This document shows, one piece after another, positions 31,946 to 39,834 of a stretch of 42,615 nucleotides of DNA. The stretch lies in contig JAWKPF010000036.1 in NCBI GenBank assembly GCA_041390825.1, forward strand, positions 1 through 42,615. Direction: 5' to 3'. How positions within the stretch are numbered: the stretch's first letter is position 1; each line of letters starts with the position of its first letter. The notes beneath the pieces are model-generated. The model was not told the origin of the DNA, made no database searches, and saw nothing but the letters and a program-made list of their open reading frames with translations. Origin of the DNA: Thermomicrobiales bacterium. Its GTDB lineage: Bacteria > Chloroflexota > Chloroflexia > Thermomicrobiales > UBA6265. The position numbers were made by a program, and so were the translations under genes.

Positions 31946-34371
31946 GTCCATGTCCAGTTCGCGATTTCCGGCGGATCCTCGAAATGCTCGCGCGAATACG
32001 CCACGGCTTTCTTGATCTCATGCTCGAGTTCGGCAATGAGCGCGTCGGCCCGCTGGCGGAAGCGCGGCACCCGTTTCAGAGCGAGCGCGGCCAGGTGGTA
32101 CCGGCTCATGGAGTTCAGCACCACCATGTCGAATGGGGTGGTGGTGGTGCCTTCCTCGTTGAACCCGCGCACATGGAACCGCTGCGGGTTCACCCGGCCA
32201 TGAACGATCTCGTGGATGGCGCGCTGATACCCATGGAACGCGAAGACCACCGGTTTATCGGCGGTGAACAGATCGACGAAACGCGTCTGGTCCATGCCAT
32301 GCGGATGGCTCTGCGGAATGAAGAGACACATCAGGTCGACCACATTGACCACGCGCACCGTGAGTTCCGGAACCTTGTGCCGCAACCATTCCGCGGCCGC
32401 CAGAATCTCCTGGGTTGGCACGTCGCCCGCCGCTGCCAGCACCACATCGGGCTCGAGATCCCCTTCGTTGCCGGCCCAATGCCAGATCGACGCGCCATCG
32501 ATGCAATGCTGCTCCGCTTCGTCCAATGTCAGGTACTGCAGGTGCGGCTGCTTGTCGATCACGATCAGATTCACGTAGTTGCGCGATTGCAGGCAATGCT
32601 CGCCGACCGAGAGGAGCGTGTTGGCGTCGGGCGGCAGGTAGATGCGTGACACCGCGCCCTTCTTGGAGAGCATGACATCGATCAACCCCGGTCCCTGGTG
32701 ACTAAAGCCGTTGTGGTCGTTGCGCCAGGCGGTCGAGGTGAGCAAGATGTTGAGCGAGGAGATCGGCTCGCGCCAGGGAAGCTCGGCGGCTTCCTGCAGC
32801 CATTTCGAATGCTGCACGATCATCGACGCCGCCACCATCGCGAACGATTCGTAGGTGGGGAAGAGCCCATGCCGCCCGGTGAGGGTGTAGGCCTCCAGCC
32901 ACCCTTCGCAGTTGTGCTCGCTCAGGATTTCCATCACACGGCCGTCGGGGCTGAGGTGATCGTCGATATCGATCCGCTCGCCCACCCAGCAGCGATTCTC
33001 CACCTGGAGCACATCGCCCAGGCGGTTCGAGGTCAGCTCATCCGGTGAGAAGATGCGGAAGTTCTTCTCGTCCGCGTTCAGCGTGAAGACATCGCGCAGG
33101 AATGTCCCGAAGGGGCGCGTGTTTTCGTGCCAGCTTCCACCGGGAGCTGCGATCGGCAGCTCGAACAGGTGCGGATCGGGCAGCTTCAGATCGACCAGCA
33201 GCTTGCCGCCGTTGGCATGGGGATTCGCGCCCATGCGCCGGTCACCCGTGGGAGCCAGCTCGGCCAGCTCCGGCACGAGTTTGCCAGCGCGATCGAAGAG
33301 CTCGTCCGGGTTGTAGCTGCGGAGCCACTTTTCCAGAATCTGCAAATGCGCCGGATCCTGCTTCACGCCCGAAAGCGGCACCTGATGCGAGCGGAAGGTG
33401 CCCGAAACGGGGATGCCATCGACCACATCGGGACCGGTCCACCCTTTGGGTGTGCGCAAGACGATGGCCGGCCAGCGGGGTTGCCCCTGGAAGCCGTGCG
33501 TGCGCGCTTCCGTCTGGATCGCGCGAATCGTGTCGTGCGCCCAATCGAGCGTGGCCGCGAACTGTTGGAAAACCGCGGCAGGATCGTCACCGCAAACGAA
33601 CCGCACCTCGTAGCCATGCCCGCCGATCAGAGCGCGGATGTCTTCGTCGGCCATGCGGCTCATGACGGTGGGATTGGCGATCTTGTACCCGTTGAGATGG
33701 AGGATCGGGAGCACCGCGCCGTCGCGCGCCGGGTTCAGGAAAGAGACGCCTTGCCATCCACCGGTCAGCGGAGCGGTTTCCGCCTCGCCATCGCCGATCA
33801 CCGCCGCCACCAGCAGATCGGGATTGTCGAACGCCGCCCCGAAGGCGTGACTCAGCACATAGCCGAGCTCGCCGCCCTCATGAATCGATCCGGGGGTTGG
33901 CACGCTGACATGACTGGGAATTCCACCCGGTGTCGAGAACTGGCGGAAGAGCTGGCGCATCCCGGCCTCGTCTTCGGAGACCGCGGGATAGATCTCGGAA
34001 TAGGTCCCTTCCAGGTAGACCTGCGCCACAATGGCCGGACCCCCGTGTCCGGGACCAGCCAGGTAGATGGCGTCGACATCGCGTTCCTTGATCAGACGGT
34101 TGAGCTGCACGTAGACAAGATTCAACCCCGGCGAGGTGCCCCAGTGGCCCAGCAGGCGCGGTTTGATCTGCTCGATTGCCAGCGGCTCGCGCAGCAACGG
34201 GTTCGCTTGCAGATAGATCTGCCCCACGGTCAGATAGTTGGACGCCTGCCAGTAGCGCAGCATCTTGTCCAGCAGCTCGGGCGACAGCGGACCGTCCGCT
34301 TCGGGAGCGGGTGGCGGCGCTTCCTCGGTGGCGACGACCGAGGAAAGATCGGGATCGAAGACGTAGTTCAT
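31939..34371 (-). CDS. xfp: Phosphoketolase (xylulose-5-P/fructose-6-P)
   Basis: 810-residue thiamine-diphosphate enzyme splitting xylulose-5-phosphate or fructose-6-phosphate with phosphate to acetyl-phosphate plus a shorter sugar phosphate. Characteristic stretches are ARYWQASNYLTVGQIYL-type (here MLRYWQASNYLTVGQIYLQ), LLGHWGTSPGLNLVYVQLNR, AGPGHGGPAIVAQ, the TPP-binding VIGDGEAETAPLTGGWQG and, in the second half, HNGFSHQGPGLIDVMLSK and FAFHGYQRAIHEIVHGR. Length is normal. Its start overlaps the ackA stop by 4 bases (ATGA), so acetyl-phosphate production and use are co-expressed. The 3' end lies within a REP-like palindrome. Confidence 0.95.
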   Translation of the reverse strand: MNYVFDPDLSSVVATEEAPPPAPEADGPLSPELLDKMLRYWQASNYLTVGQIYLQANPLLREPLAIEQIKPRLLGHWGTSPGLNLVYVQLNRLIKERDVDAIYLAGPGHGGPAIVAQVYLEGTYSEIYPAVSEDEAGMRQLFRQFSTPGGIPSHVSVPTPGSIHEGGELGYVLSHAFGAAFDNPDLLVAAVIGDGEAETAPLTGGWQGVSFLNPARDGAVLPILHLNGYKIANPTVMSRMADEDIRALIGGHGYEVRFVCGDDPAAVFQQFAATLDWAHDTIRAIQTEARTHGFQGQPRWPAIVLRTPKGWTGPDVVDGIPVSGTFRSHQVPLSGVKQDPAHLQILEKWLRSYNPDELFDRAGKLVPELAELAPTGDRRMGANPHANGGKLLVDLKLPDPHLFELPIAAPGGSWHENTRPFGTFLRDVFTLNADEKNFRIFSPDELTSNRLGDVLQVENRCWVGERIDIDDHLSPDGRVMEILSEHNCEGWLEAYTLTGRHGLFPTYESFAMVAASMIVQHSKWLQEAAELPWREPISSLNILLTSTAWRNDHNGFSHQGPGLIDVMLSKKGAVSRIYLPPDANTLLSVGEHCLQSRNYVNLIVIDKQPHLQYLTLDEAEQHCIDGASIWHWAGNEGDLEPDVVLAAAGDVPTQEILAAAEWLRHKVPELTVRVVNVVDLMCLFIPQSHPHGMDQTRFVDLFTADKPVVFAFHGYQRAIHEIVHGRVNPQRFHVRGFNEEGTTTTPFDMVVLNSMSRYHLAALALKRVPRFRQRADALIAELEHEIKKAVAYSREHFEDPPEIANWTWTG

Positions 34372-35609
34372 GCTGTTCCCTCCCGTTGAATGAGCGTTAT
34401 CGTATCCCGCGCGATCATGCGCTCCTCGTCGGACGGGAGCACCATGACGCGCACAGGAGCATCGTCATACGAAATTTCCGTACCTATTTTCCTCACAGTA
34501 AAGCTCGTCATCCCGAGCGACGCCGAGGGATCTCTTGACCGTTCCGAGTTCGATTTGTTCTTCTCCGGATCGATTGTGATCCCGGCATAGGCGAAATCGC
34601 GGCAGATCCGCTCCCGAATCTCGGCCGCGTGCTCGCCGATGCCGCCGGTAAAGACCAGCAGATCGATTCCCCCCAGCACCGCCAGCAACGCTCCCAGCTG
34701 CTTGCGCGCCAGGTAGACATAGAGTTCGAGCGCAATGGCGGTCTGGGCATCGTCGGCTTCGTGATCGAGCAGGGTTTTCATGTCGGCGGAGCGTTGCGAC
34801 ACTCCGCGCAACCCGGCCTGATTGGTCACCAGATCGGCCACCTCGTCAATGCTCCGGCCGGTTTGTTGCAGAAGATAGAGCATCAGCCCAGGGTCGAGAT
34901 CGCCCGCGCGCGTACCCATCATCAAACCGCCGAGCGGGGTGAATCCCATGGTGGTGTCGACGCTCTTCCCCTTCCGCAGCGCGGCCATGCTGGCGCCATT
35001 GCCCAGATGCGCCACGATGGCACGCGGCGGCAGGTCGTCGCCAAGCTGCTCCACGATCGAGGCGTAACTCAAGCCATGAAACCCGTAGCGGATGACGCCA
35101 TCCCGCTCGAACTCGGGCGGCAAGGGATAGCGCTGCGCGACGGGCGGCATGGTGCGGTGAAAGGCGGTGTCGAAACAGGCCGCCTGCGGCAGATCGGGGA
35201 AGGTGTTCCGGGTGGTGGCGATGGCCGCGAGCGCTTGCGGGAGATGATTCGGCGCGAACGGGATCAACTGCTCGATGGCGGCCACCATTGCGTCATCGAT
35301 CAACTGCGGCGCGGAATAGTTGGGACCGCCATGCACCAGGCGATGCCCAATGGCGACCAGCGGATCGATCTCGCCGTTGCGCCTCATCCAATCGAGCAAC
35401 GCGGCGAGCGCCTCGCCATGATCCCTGGCTGTCACCGGTTCGTTCGCCAGCGTATCCCCCGCTCCGCTGGTCACACGCAATGCGGATGCGTGCCCGATGT
35501 GCTCCACCAGCGCCGTCATGTGCCGGTCGGCCAGCTCGTCCGCGTCGAAAACCGCGGCTTTCAGGCTGGACGAACCGGTATTGACCGTCAGCACCGTACG
35601 CTCAGGCAT
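34368..35609 (-). CDS. ackA: Acetate kinase with an in-frame palindromic-repeat insert
   Basis: 413 residues. It makes ATP from acetyl-phosphate supplied by the phosphoketolase. Family signatures: LTVNTGSSSLKAAVF at the N-terminus, GHRLVHGG, CFDTAFHRTMP, the YGFHGLSYASIVEQLG region, AHLGNGASMAALRKGKSVDTTMG, FTGGIGEHAAEIR and PSDEERMIARDT. Between PEKN and IGTEIS about 20 extra residues (including the peptide RDPSASLGMT) are encoded by a dispersed palindromic element at 34507-34534 and its flanks. This loop is near the C-terminus and away from the listed motifs, so activity may be kept. The 5' end overlaps the upstream gene by 8 bases. Confidence 0.95.
   Translation of the reverse strand: MPERTVLTVNTGSSSLKAAVFDADELADRHMTALVEHIGHASALRVTSGAGDTLANEPVTARDHGEALAALLDWMRRNGEIDPLVAIGHRLVHGGPNYSAPQLIDDAMVAAIEQLIPFAPNHLPQALAAIATTRNTFPDLPQAACFDTAFHRTMPPVAQRYPLPPEFERDGVIRYGFHGLSYASIVEQLGDDLPPRAIVAHLGNGASMAALRKGKSVDTTMGFTPLGGLMMGTRAGDLDPGLMLYLLQQTGRSIDEVADLVTNQAGLRGVSQRSADMKTLLDHEADDAQTAIALELYVYLARKQLGALLAVLGGIDLLVFTGGIGEHAAEIRERICRDFAYAGITIDPEKNKSNSERSRDPSASLGMTSFTVRKIGTEISYDDAPVRVMVLPSDEERMIARDTITLIQREGTA
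34507..34534. repeat. Palindromic dispersed repeat inside ackA
   Basis: A 28-base copy beginning GTCATCCCGAGCGACG and continuing to GGGATCTC, in the same element family as the three copies at 35917-36060. On the ackA strand it is read in frame as RDPSASLGMT. The inserted stretch interrupts the usually short junction before the last ackA strands. Confidence 0.8.
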
Positions 35610-37485
35610 GGCGCATCTCCCCGGGCAACATCCCGATCAGCCCCGCGGTCTCCAAGGCCGCAAAGAACGGATCGAGCGACGGTGGCCCGTCCCCGCCCGT
35701 GTCGATCGTTACCCCAATTGCGCCGTCGGGAACCCGCACCGGACGTTCGGCAAGTTCGGCGATCTGTCGTTCACGAATCTCGAACGTCGCATCGGAGGCT
35801 GTCTGCCGCTCGCGCGCCCGCCGCTCGATGCGCGTTCGGGCAGTGGCGTCATCCAATTCGGTCCAGACGACGACGACGACGGGACATCCCCCACGTCCGT
35901 CATCTCTCCCCCCTTCGTCATCCCGAGCGACGTCGAGGGATCCCCTCGCCGCAGCGAGCCCCCCCTCGTCATCCCGAGCGACGTCGAGGGATCTCCTCGC
36001 CGCAGCGAGTCCCGCATCGTCATCCCGAGCGAAGCCGAGGGATCTCCTCGCCGCAGCGAGTGCTCCCCGAACACCCGTCCCCCGAACCGAAACCGCCTCG
36101 GCAAACCGCTCCCGTTGCGCATTGTCCAGAAAGGTCGCATCCACAACCGCTGTCCGCCCACGTTCGATCGTCTCGACCGCGCGTTCCAGCAATCGGTCGT
36201 ACGTCCGCGCGGTCCATTCACGCGTGTAGATTCCCTGATGCCACTCGCTCGTGGCCGAATCGGTCAGCTGCAACCCGGCCAACTCCTTGCGCGCTTCATC
36301 CGAACTGAGCACGATGCCGTTGGTCGCCCGCGCGATCGCCGCCGCCACGGTCGATTTTCCGCTGCCGCTCAAGCCCGAGACGAGCACCAGCATCGGCTGG
36401 ATAGGACAGGCGAACGAGGTAGCGATATCGAGATAGCTCGCCGCTTCGAAGGCACGTGCGCGGTCGGTGTCCGCATCGCGTCCCGAGCGCTCCAGCGCCG
36501 CGACTTTCGCCCGAACCAGCGCACGGTGCGCCGCATAGAGATCGACCACCGGCCCCGGCAGCTCGACTCCGGCCTCCTGATAGCGCGCCAACAGGTCGTC
36601 GCCCACCTCGCCCGCACTCAGCCGCCGCAGATCCATGACCAGAAACGCAAGATCGCTGGCCACATCGGCGCACCGAATGGCAATCTCGAATTCGACACAG
36701 TCGTAGATCTGCATGGCGTCTGGTTCGAGGCAAATATGCTCGCATCGCAGATCGCCGTGGCCCTCGCACAGCCAGGTGTCGAAGCGCGCATGCAACAACT
36801 CCCGTTGCTCGGTCATGAACCCGCGCATCGACCGTTCGACCAGTCCGAGTTGGGCAGCTCCCAAAATGTCAGATGCGACGCTGGCCACCTGATCGAGGTT
36901 ATCGGTCAGGACGGCCAGATAGGTTTGGGAATCCTGGGGACACGCAGGATGGTCGCTTGAGGCATTCGGCTCAGGCTCGGAGAGCCTTGGCTTCTTGTAG
37001 CCCTGTCCTTCAGGGCAGGGCACCCCTCGGGATGACGAGAGTGAGGCATGAAACGGAATCAACCGATCCGCCAACCGATCGGCCAGATCGTCCGGCGCCT
37101 TCCCCTCCCGCAAGAGAGCGTCCAACATCCGCTCGGCGTCCAGGCGCCGCATCACCACCGCCCACTCGATCGGCTCGCCCGGCGCATCGACCCCGGCCTC
37201 CGTCACCGGCACGACACCCAGATAGACATCGGTCGTGAGACGGCGATTGAGCCGAACCTCGTCCTCGCACGCCTGCTTGCGTTTGGCCGGATCGCGAAAA
37301 TCGACGAACCCAAGCTCGACCGGCCGCTTCAGTTTGACCACTCGCTCCCCGGCCAGATAGACCCAGGAGATATGCGTCTCGATCAGGCGCGCCTCATCCA
37401 CCGGCCACGGATACATACCGGGATCGAGCAGCATCTTTGGATCGAACTGAGAAGCCGTCATAGCCGCCGGATGTCGTCCTTCCAT
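35602..37485 (-). CDS. Kinase-like (APH) plus AAA ATP-binding two-domain protein with repeat inserts
   Basis: 627 residues; relatives are near 500-520. The N-terminal half resembles an aminoglycoside-phosphotransferase-type fold (WVYLAGERVVKLKRPVELGF, FVDFRDPAKRKQACEDEVRLN, EGHGDLRCEHICLEP with D-L-R in place of the usual D-x-H). The C-terminal half is a small-molecule or zeta-like P-loop kinase (VSGLSGSGKSTVAAAIA, residues ~370-382; VVDATFLDNAQRERF). Two non-family segments are inserted: about residues 148-190 and a three-fold 17-residue repeat at about 473-532, both from palindromic elements. It overlaps ackA by 8 bases. Start ATG 37485; ATG 37461 is an alternative. Confidence 0.8.
   Translation of the reverse strand: MEGRHPAAMTASQFDPKMLLDPGMYPWPVDEARLIETHISWVYLAGERVVKLKRPVELGFVDFRDPAKRKQACEDEVRLNRRLTTDVYLGVVPVTEAGVDAPGEPIEWAVVMRRLDAERMLDALLREGKAPDDLADRLADRLIPFHASLSSSRGVPCPEGQGYKKPRLSEPEPNASSDHPACPQDSQTYLAVLTDNLDQVASVASDILGAAQLGLVERSMRGFMTEQRELLHARFDTWLCEGHGDLRCEHICLEPDAMQIYDCVEFEIAIRCADVASDLAFLVMDLRRLSAGEVGDDLLARYQEAGVELPGPVVDLYAAHRALVRAKVAALERSGRDADTDRARAFEAASYLDIATSFACPIQPMLVLVSGLSGSGKSTVAAAIARATNGIVLSSDEARKELAGLQLTDSATSEWHQGIYTREWTARTYDRLLERAVETIERGRTAVVDATFLDNAQRERFAEAVSVRGTGVRGALAAARRSLGFARDDDAGLAAARRSLDVARDDEGGLAAARGSLDVARDDEGGRDDGRGGCPVVVVVWTELDDATARTRIERRARERQTASDATFEIRERQIAELAERPVRVPDGAIGVTIDTGGDGPPSLDPFFAALETAGLIGMLPGEMRHA
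35917..36060. repeat. Three tandem copies of a palindromic repeat, 51-bp period, in frame
   Basis: Copies of 42 bases at 35917-35958, 35968-36009 and 36019-36060, beginning GTCATCCCGAGCG and ending GCCGCAGCGAG. The period is exactly 51 bases, so each unit adds 17 residues (GLAAARRSLDVARDDEG, with minor changes) to the protein. Within one copy the ends are complementary (TCCCGAGCGA/TCGAGGGA region). The same element occurs singly in ackA. Confidence 0.9.
36965..37050. repeat. Composite palindromic insert inside the kinase/ATPase gene
   Basis: Contains a hairpin with arms CCCTGTCC and GGGCAGGG (about 37002-37020) and then a short variant of the CATCCCGAG element on the opposite strand (CCCTCGGGATGACGAGAGTG at about 37023-37042). 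It encodes the non-family segment SSRGVPCPEGQGYKKPRLSE and neighbouring residues in frame. Confidence 0.6.
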
Positions 37486-38043
37486 TCGTCAGCTCGAGAA
37501 AAAGCCGCGCTGCCGACCGCGCCGTCGCTTCTAGTCTAGCGATTCGGACTGCACAGACCGTCGCACCGAGAAGCGCGGAGTTGCGAAAACATGGCAATAG
37601 TGGAACGGCGGCGAGCGCATCGCGCCCACCGCCGTTCCGACCGCCTCGTGCCCGGGTAAACCCGGTCATGCACGCCCCACTTGAATGCCGGAACAACCAG
37701 ACAGTCCACGCCGCCTGAATGCCCGCTGTCGAAATGAGGAACGGCTGCATCCAGGCCAATGCCTCCGCTCCCCCAAGGATGTTCGACTCGAGTGTGCGCC
37801 GCATGCCATCGCATTCGAATCACGGAGTGCGCGCACGGTGTGTCAATTTCGTGTCAGCCACTCCCGCAGCTGGGCATTCATGGAAATAGCAGGAACCGAT
37901 CCGAACTCGACGGCAAAGCGGACGCAAGGCACAGCCGACCACCGCGCAGGAGCGCAACCGCAACGATTCCCCAATCGTCTCAGGGCTCTGGACCCTGGAC
38001 TCCGGGCTCCGGACTCCGGACTCCGGCCTTCGGCCTCCAGCCC
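37486..38043. other. Intergenic region with hairpins and a heptad array
   Basis: No supported gene in these 558 bases. It holds a 10-bp hairpin (arms GGAACGGCGG 37602-37611 and CCGCCGTTCC 37629-37638), a small hairpin CCGGGTAAACCCGG just after it, and a heptad array at 37979-38041. On the minus strand this is both downstream of the DinB-like gene and upstream of the kinase/ATPase gene. Confidence 0.55.
37979..38041. repeat. Heptad array next to the DinB-like gene end
   Basis: Nine phased 7-base units, model CTCCGGA, running CTCAGGG, CTCTGGA, CCCTGGA, CTCCGGG, then CTCCGGA twice and further variants. It stops two bases before the stop codon of the DinB-like gene (38044). Confidence 0.75.
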
Positions 38044-38469
38044 CTATATCCGCGCCCGGATCGCTTCGTCGAACTCGACGTGCCGCTCGACCTCTTCGGC
38101 CAGGGAGATTTCGCCCTCGACGTCGTCGGTCGCAATGCGTTCCCAGTCCTTGAGGGTGAGGTTCATCAGGAGGGAGACCAGATCGCCGCGGGCGGTGTCG
38201 AACTCATTCAGAAAGGCATCCAGATCGTCAGGAACCGGGGCGCTCTTCAGCGCGTCGTCCAGGCCCGGCAGGGTCTTGAACCAGGGAGGCGACGATTCGC
38301 GCTGCAACCGCTGCAACCGTTCGAGCACGGTCTTGTCCCGCTCGTGCAACGCCGACACGGCGATCACCGCCTTTTCAGACGGCCCGCTCTCGGTATTGAG
38401 GAAGAGGGTGCGGACCAGCGCCGGCGTGCCCAGCAGCTCGTCGATCAGATCCTGATAGTCATCGAGCAT
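38044..38469 (-). CDS. DinB-like four-helix protein
   Basis: 141 residues with the layout of DinB/YfiT-type proteins: a helical start DDYQDLIDELLGTPALVR, LHERDKTVLERLQRLQRE with one His, a mid segment LDAFLNEFDTARGDLVSLLMNLTLKDWERIA, and a C-terminal EEVERHVEFDEAIRARI with a second His. Family members bind a divalent metal through two or three His and act as thiol transferases or hydrolases; the substrate is not known. It starts inside the end of the VOC gene (11-base overlap), so the two are co-translated. Confidence 0.65.
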   Translation of the reverse strand: MLDDYQDLIDELLGTPALVRTLFLNTESGPSEKAVIAVSALHERDKTVLERLQRLQRESSPPWFKTLPGLDDALKSAPVPDDLDAFLNEFDTARGDLVSLLMNLTLKDWERIATDDVEGEISLAEEVERHVEFDEAIRARI

Positions 38470-39397
38470 CGGAGAGCACTTCGCTGAGCGAGGTGTAGAT
38501 CACCTCCGGCAGCGCGCCGGCCATGGTGACCTCCCAGGGCACACCATAGGGATCGCGGAAGGCAAAATAGGTCTGCCCGCCACCCAGGCTCTCGTAGTTC
38601 CGCATCAGCGCCTGGCCGCGCAACCGGTTGAACGTCTCGCCGTCGACGCGGATCGAAACCCGGTCCACCAGCGTGCGCTCGACCCGCGCCCCGCGACCCA
38701 CCCGGTGCAACGCGATCAGCAACGCGCCATTGCGCAGAAAGGCATCGTCTGCCATTTCGTCGTTCATCACCGCGGTCACCGGATCGTAATCGGCCGGCAG
38801 CAAGCGGTAGGCGCCCATCTCGTCCGACTTGGTGCGCGCCACGACCTCGAGCCCCAGCAGGTCGTTGTAAAACTTCTCGGCTTTCGGGAGGTCGGTCACA
38901 TTGATGGCCATGTAATTGACCGACTCGATGACGACGCGTGGTTCTTCGACGACGACGATCGACTCTTCCATGAATGCTTCCCTATCTCCCGCGATGGCGG
39001 CGTTGACGATTGCTTGGCCACGGCTTGCTTCCGGGCCAATCCATGGCTGGGCAATGTGATCGCCGATCTTGGGAATCGAATGATCGACCCACGGCTGATC
39101 GTGCCGAATCGCGGCAATGAGCGACCCCTCGTCATAGTCGGCCAGGTGAACCCGGCGGCCGCTATAGAAGACGAAGCGCAGATCCGGCTTGGGCTCGACG
39201 GTATTCAGCCAGTCGAACAGCGTGCCGATGACCCGAAGATCGGGGGCAGAGACGGTGAGCGCAGTGCGAGGCTCGTCCCACCCACCGGCAAAGGAGGTGC
39301 GGTTGGTCACGATCTGCGTGGCCGGAGCCTTGGTGATGGCGATTTCCGCTTCGGATGAGTATGCCAGCGGAGTTTCCAGCGTAAACCGGTACGCCAT
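38459..39397 (-). CDS. VOC (glyoxalase/bleomycin-resistance fold) protein with unknown N-terminal domain
   Basis: 312 residues. The C-terminal ~150 residues are a vicinal-oxygen-chelate domain: VNYMAINVTDLPKAEKFYNDLLGLEVV, NGALLIALHRVG, VSIRVDGETFNRLRGQAL and the ending YFAFRDPYGVPWEVTM. The N-terminal ~155 residues (RFTLETPLAYSSEAEIAITKA, WLNTVEPKPDLRFVFYSGRRVHL) are not recognised. ATG 39397 is supported by GGGAGAC upstream; the frame is open to 39517 without support. It forms an operon with the DinB-like gene. Enzyme or binding role cannot be told from the residues seen. Confidence 0.72.
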   Translation of the reverse strand: MAYRFTLETPLAYSSEAEIAITKAPATQIVTNRTSFAGGWDEPRTALTVSAPDLRVIGTLFDWLNTVEPKPDLRFVFYSGRRVHLADYDEGSLIAAIRHDQPWVDHSIPKIGDHIAQPWIGPEASRGQAIVNAAIAGDREAFMEESIVVVEEPRVVIESVNYMAINVTDLPKAEKFYNDLLGLEVVARTKSDEMGAYRLLPADYDPVTAVMNDEMADDAFLRNGALLIALHRVGRGARVERTLVDRVSIRVDGETFNRLRGQALMRNYESLGGGQTYFAFRDPYGVPWEVTMAGALPEVIYTSLSEVLSDAR

Positions 39398-39571
39398 CCG
39401 AACTCGTCTCCCTCGTAACTGCCAGACCGCCAAATCAGCGGCCACATCACGGCTGTCTGCCAGGCACCGATTGTACCGTACCCATCCCAATGGCTCGGAT
39501 TCGTCATTCGGCAACATCGGGAGAAACCTGAGGCGATTCTGTGAGGAATTTCACGAATCTGGATATCGCCC

Positions 39572-39601
39572 TTGTTCGCCGATGTTGTCGCATGCTACGA
39601 T
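39572..39601 (+). promoter_or_regulatory. Promoter upstream of the NlpC/P60 gene
   Basis: TTGTTC (39572-39577) and TACGAT (39596-39601) are 18 bases apart, and TGC before the -10 makes it an extended -10. The predicted start near 39608 gives a leader of about 225 bases. Just upstream, 39535-39559 is an inverted repeat (GATTC, GTGA / TCAC, GAATC, one bulged base) that could be an operator. Confidence 0.45.
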
Positions 39602-39700
39602 GCTTACCTCATCATGTCGGGTCGAACGTAGCGAATTGACGTTGCAGTCGTCCATTCGGCGTATCTACGCAGCGATTTCGATGATGAGACGTATCGACAA

Positions 39701-39814
39701 ACGCTGACAGGCTGGCAATTGCCGGGGGGCGATTGCAGTCAGCGTCGACCGTCGTAGGGCCCCGCGGGGGTCATCCGGACGATCCGCATTTTCGTCCGGC
39801 CCGTTGTCCTACGA
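39701..39814 (+). ncRNA. Structured 5' leader of the NlpC/P60 gene (unassigned element)
   Basis: Two folded parts. Part A, 39701-39745: an outer 8-bp stem (39701-39708 with 39738-39745) encloses a 9-bp hairpin (39715-39723 with 39728-39736, one T-G pair) whose loop is GGGG. Part B, 39752-39814: a closing stem TCGTAGG/CCTACGA surrounds a short CCC-CGCG-GGG hairpin and an 8-bp hairpin CCGGACGA/TCGTCCGG (39775-39782, 39792-39799), giving a three-way junction. The closing stem ends 2-5 bases before the ribosome binding site (GGAAGGA). This is a riboswitch-like layout, but I could not match it to a known class. Confidence 0.5.
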
Positions 39815-39834
39815 AGAGGGAAGGAACCGAATAG

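Noticed and set aside
34629..36308. 559-codon plus-strand frame across ackA and the kinase/ATPase
   Set aside because: It crosses two well supported minus-strand genes and reads through the palindromic repeats as low-complexity Arg/Pro/Ser peptide.
39701..39814. Assignment of the leader to the c-di-AMP (ydaO) or c-di-GMP riboswitch class
   Set aside because: The general context fits c-di-AMP, but I could not find the conserved sequence blocks of either class, so no class is named.
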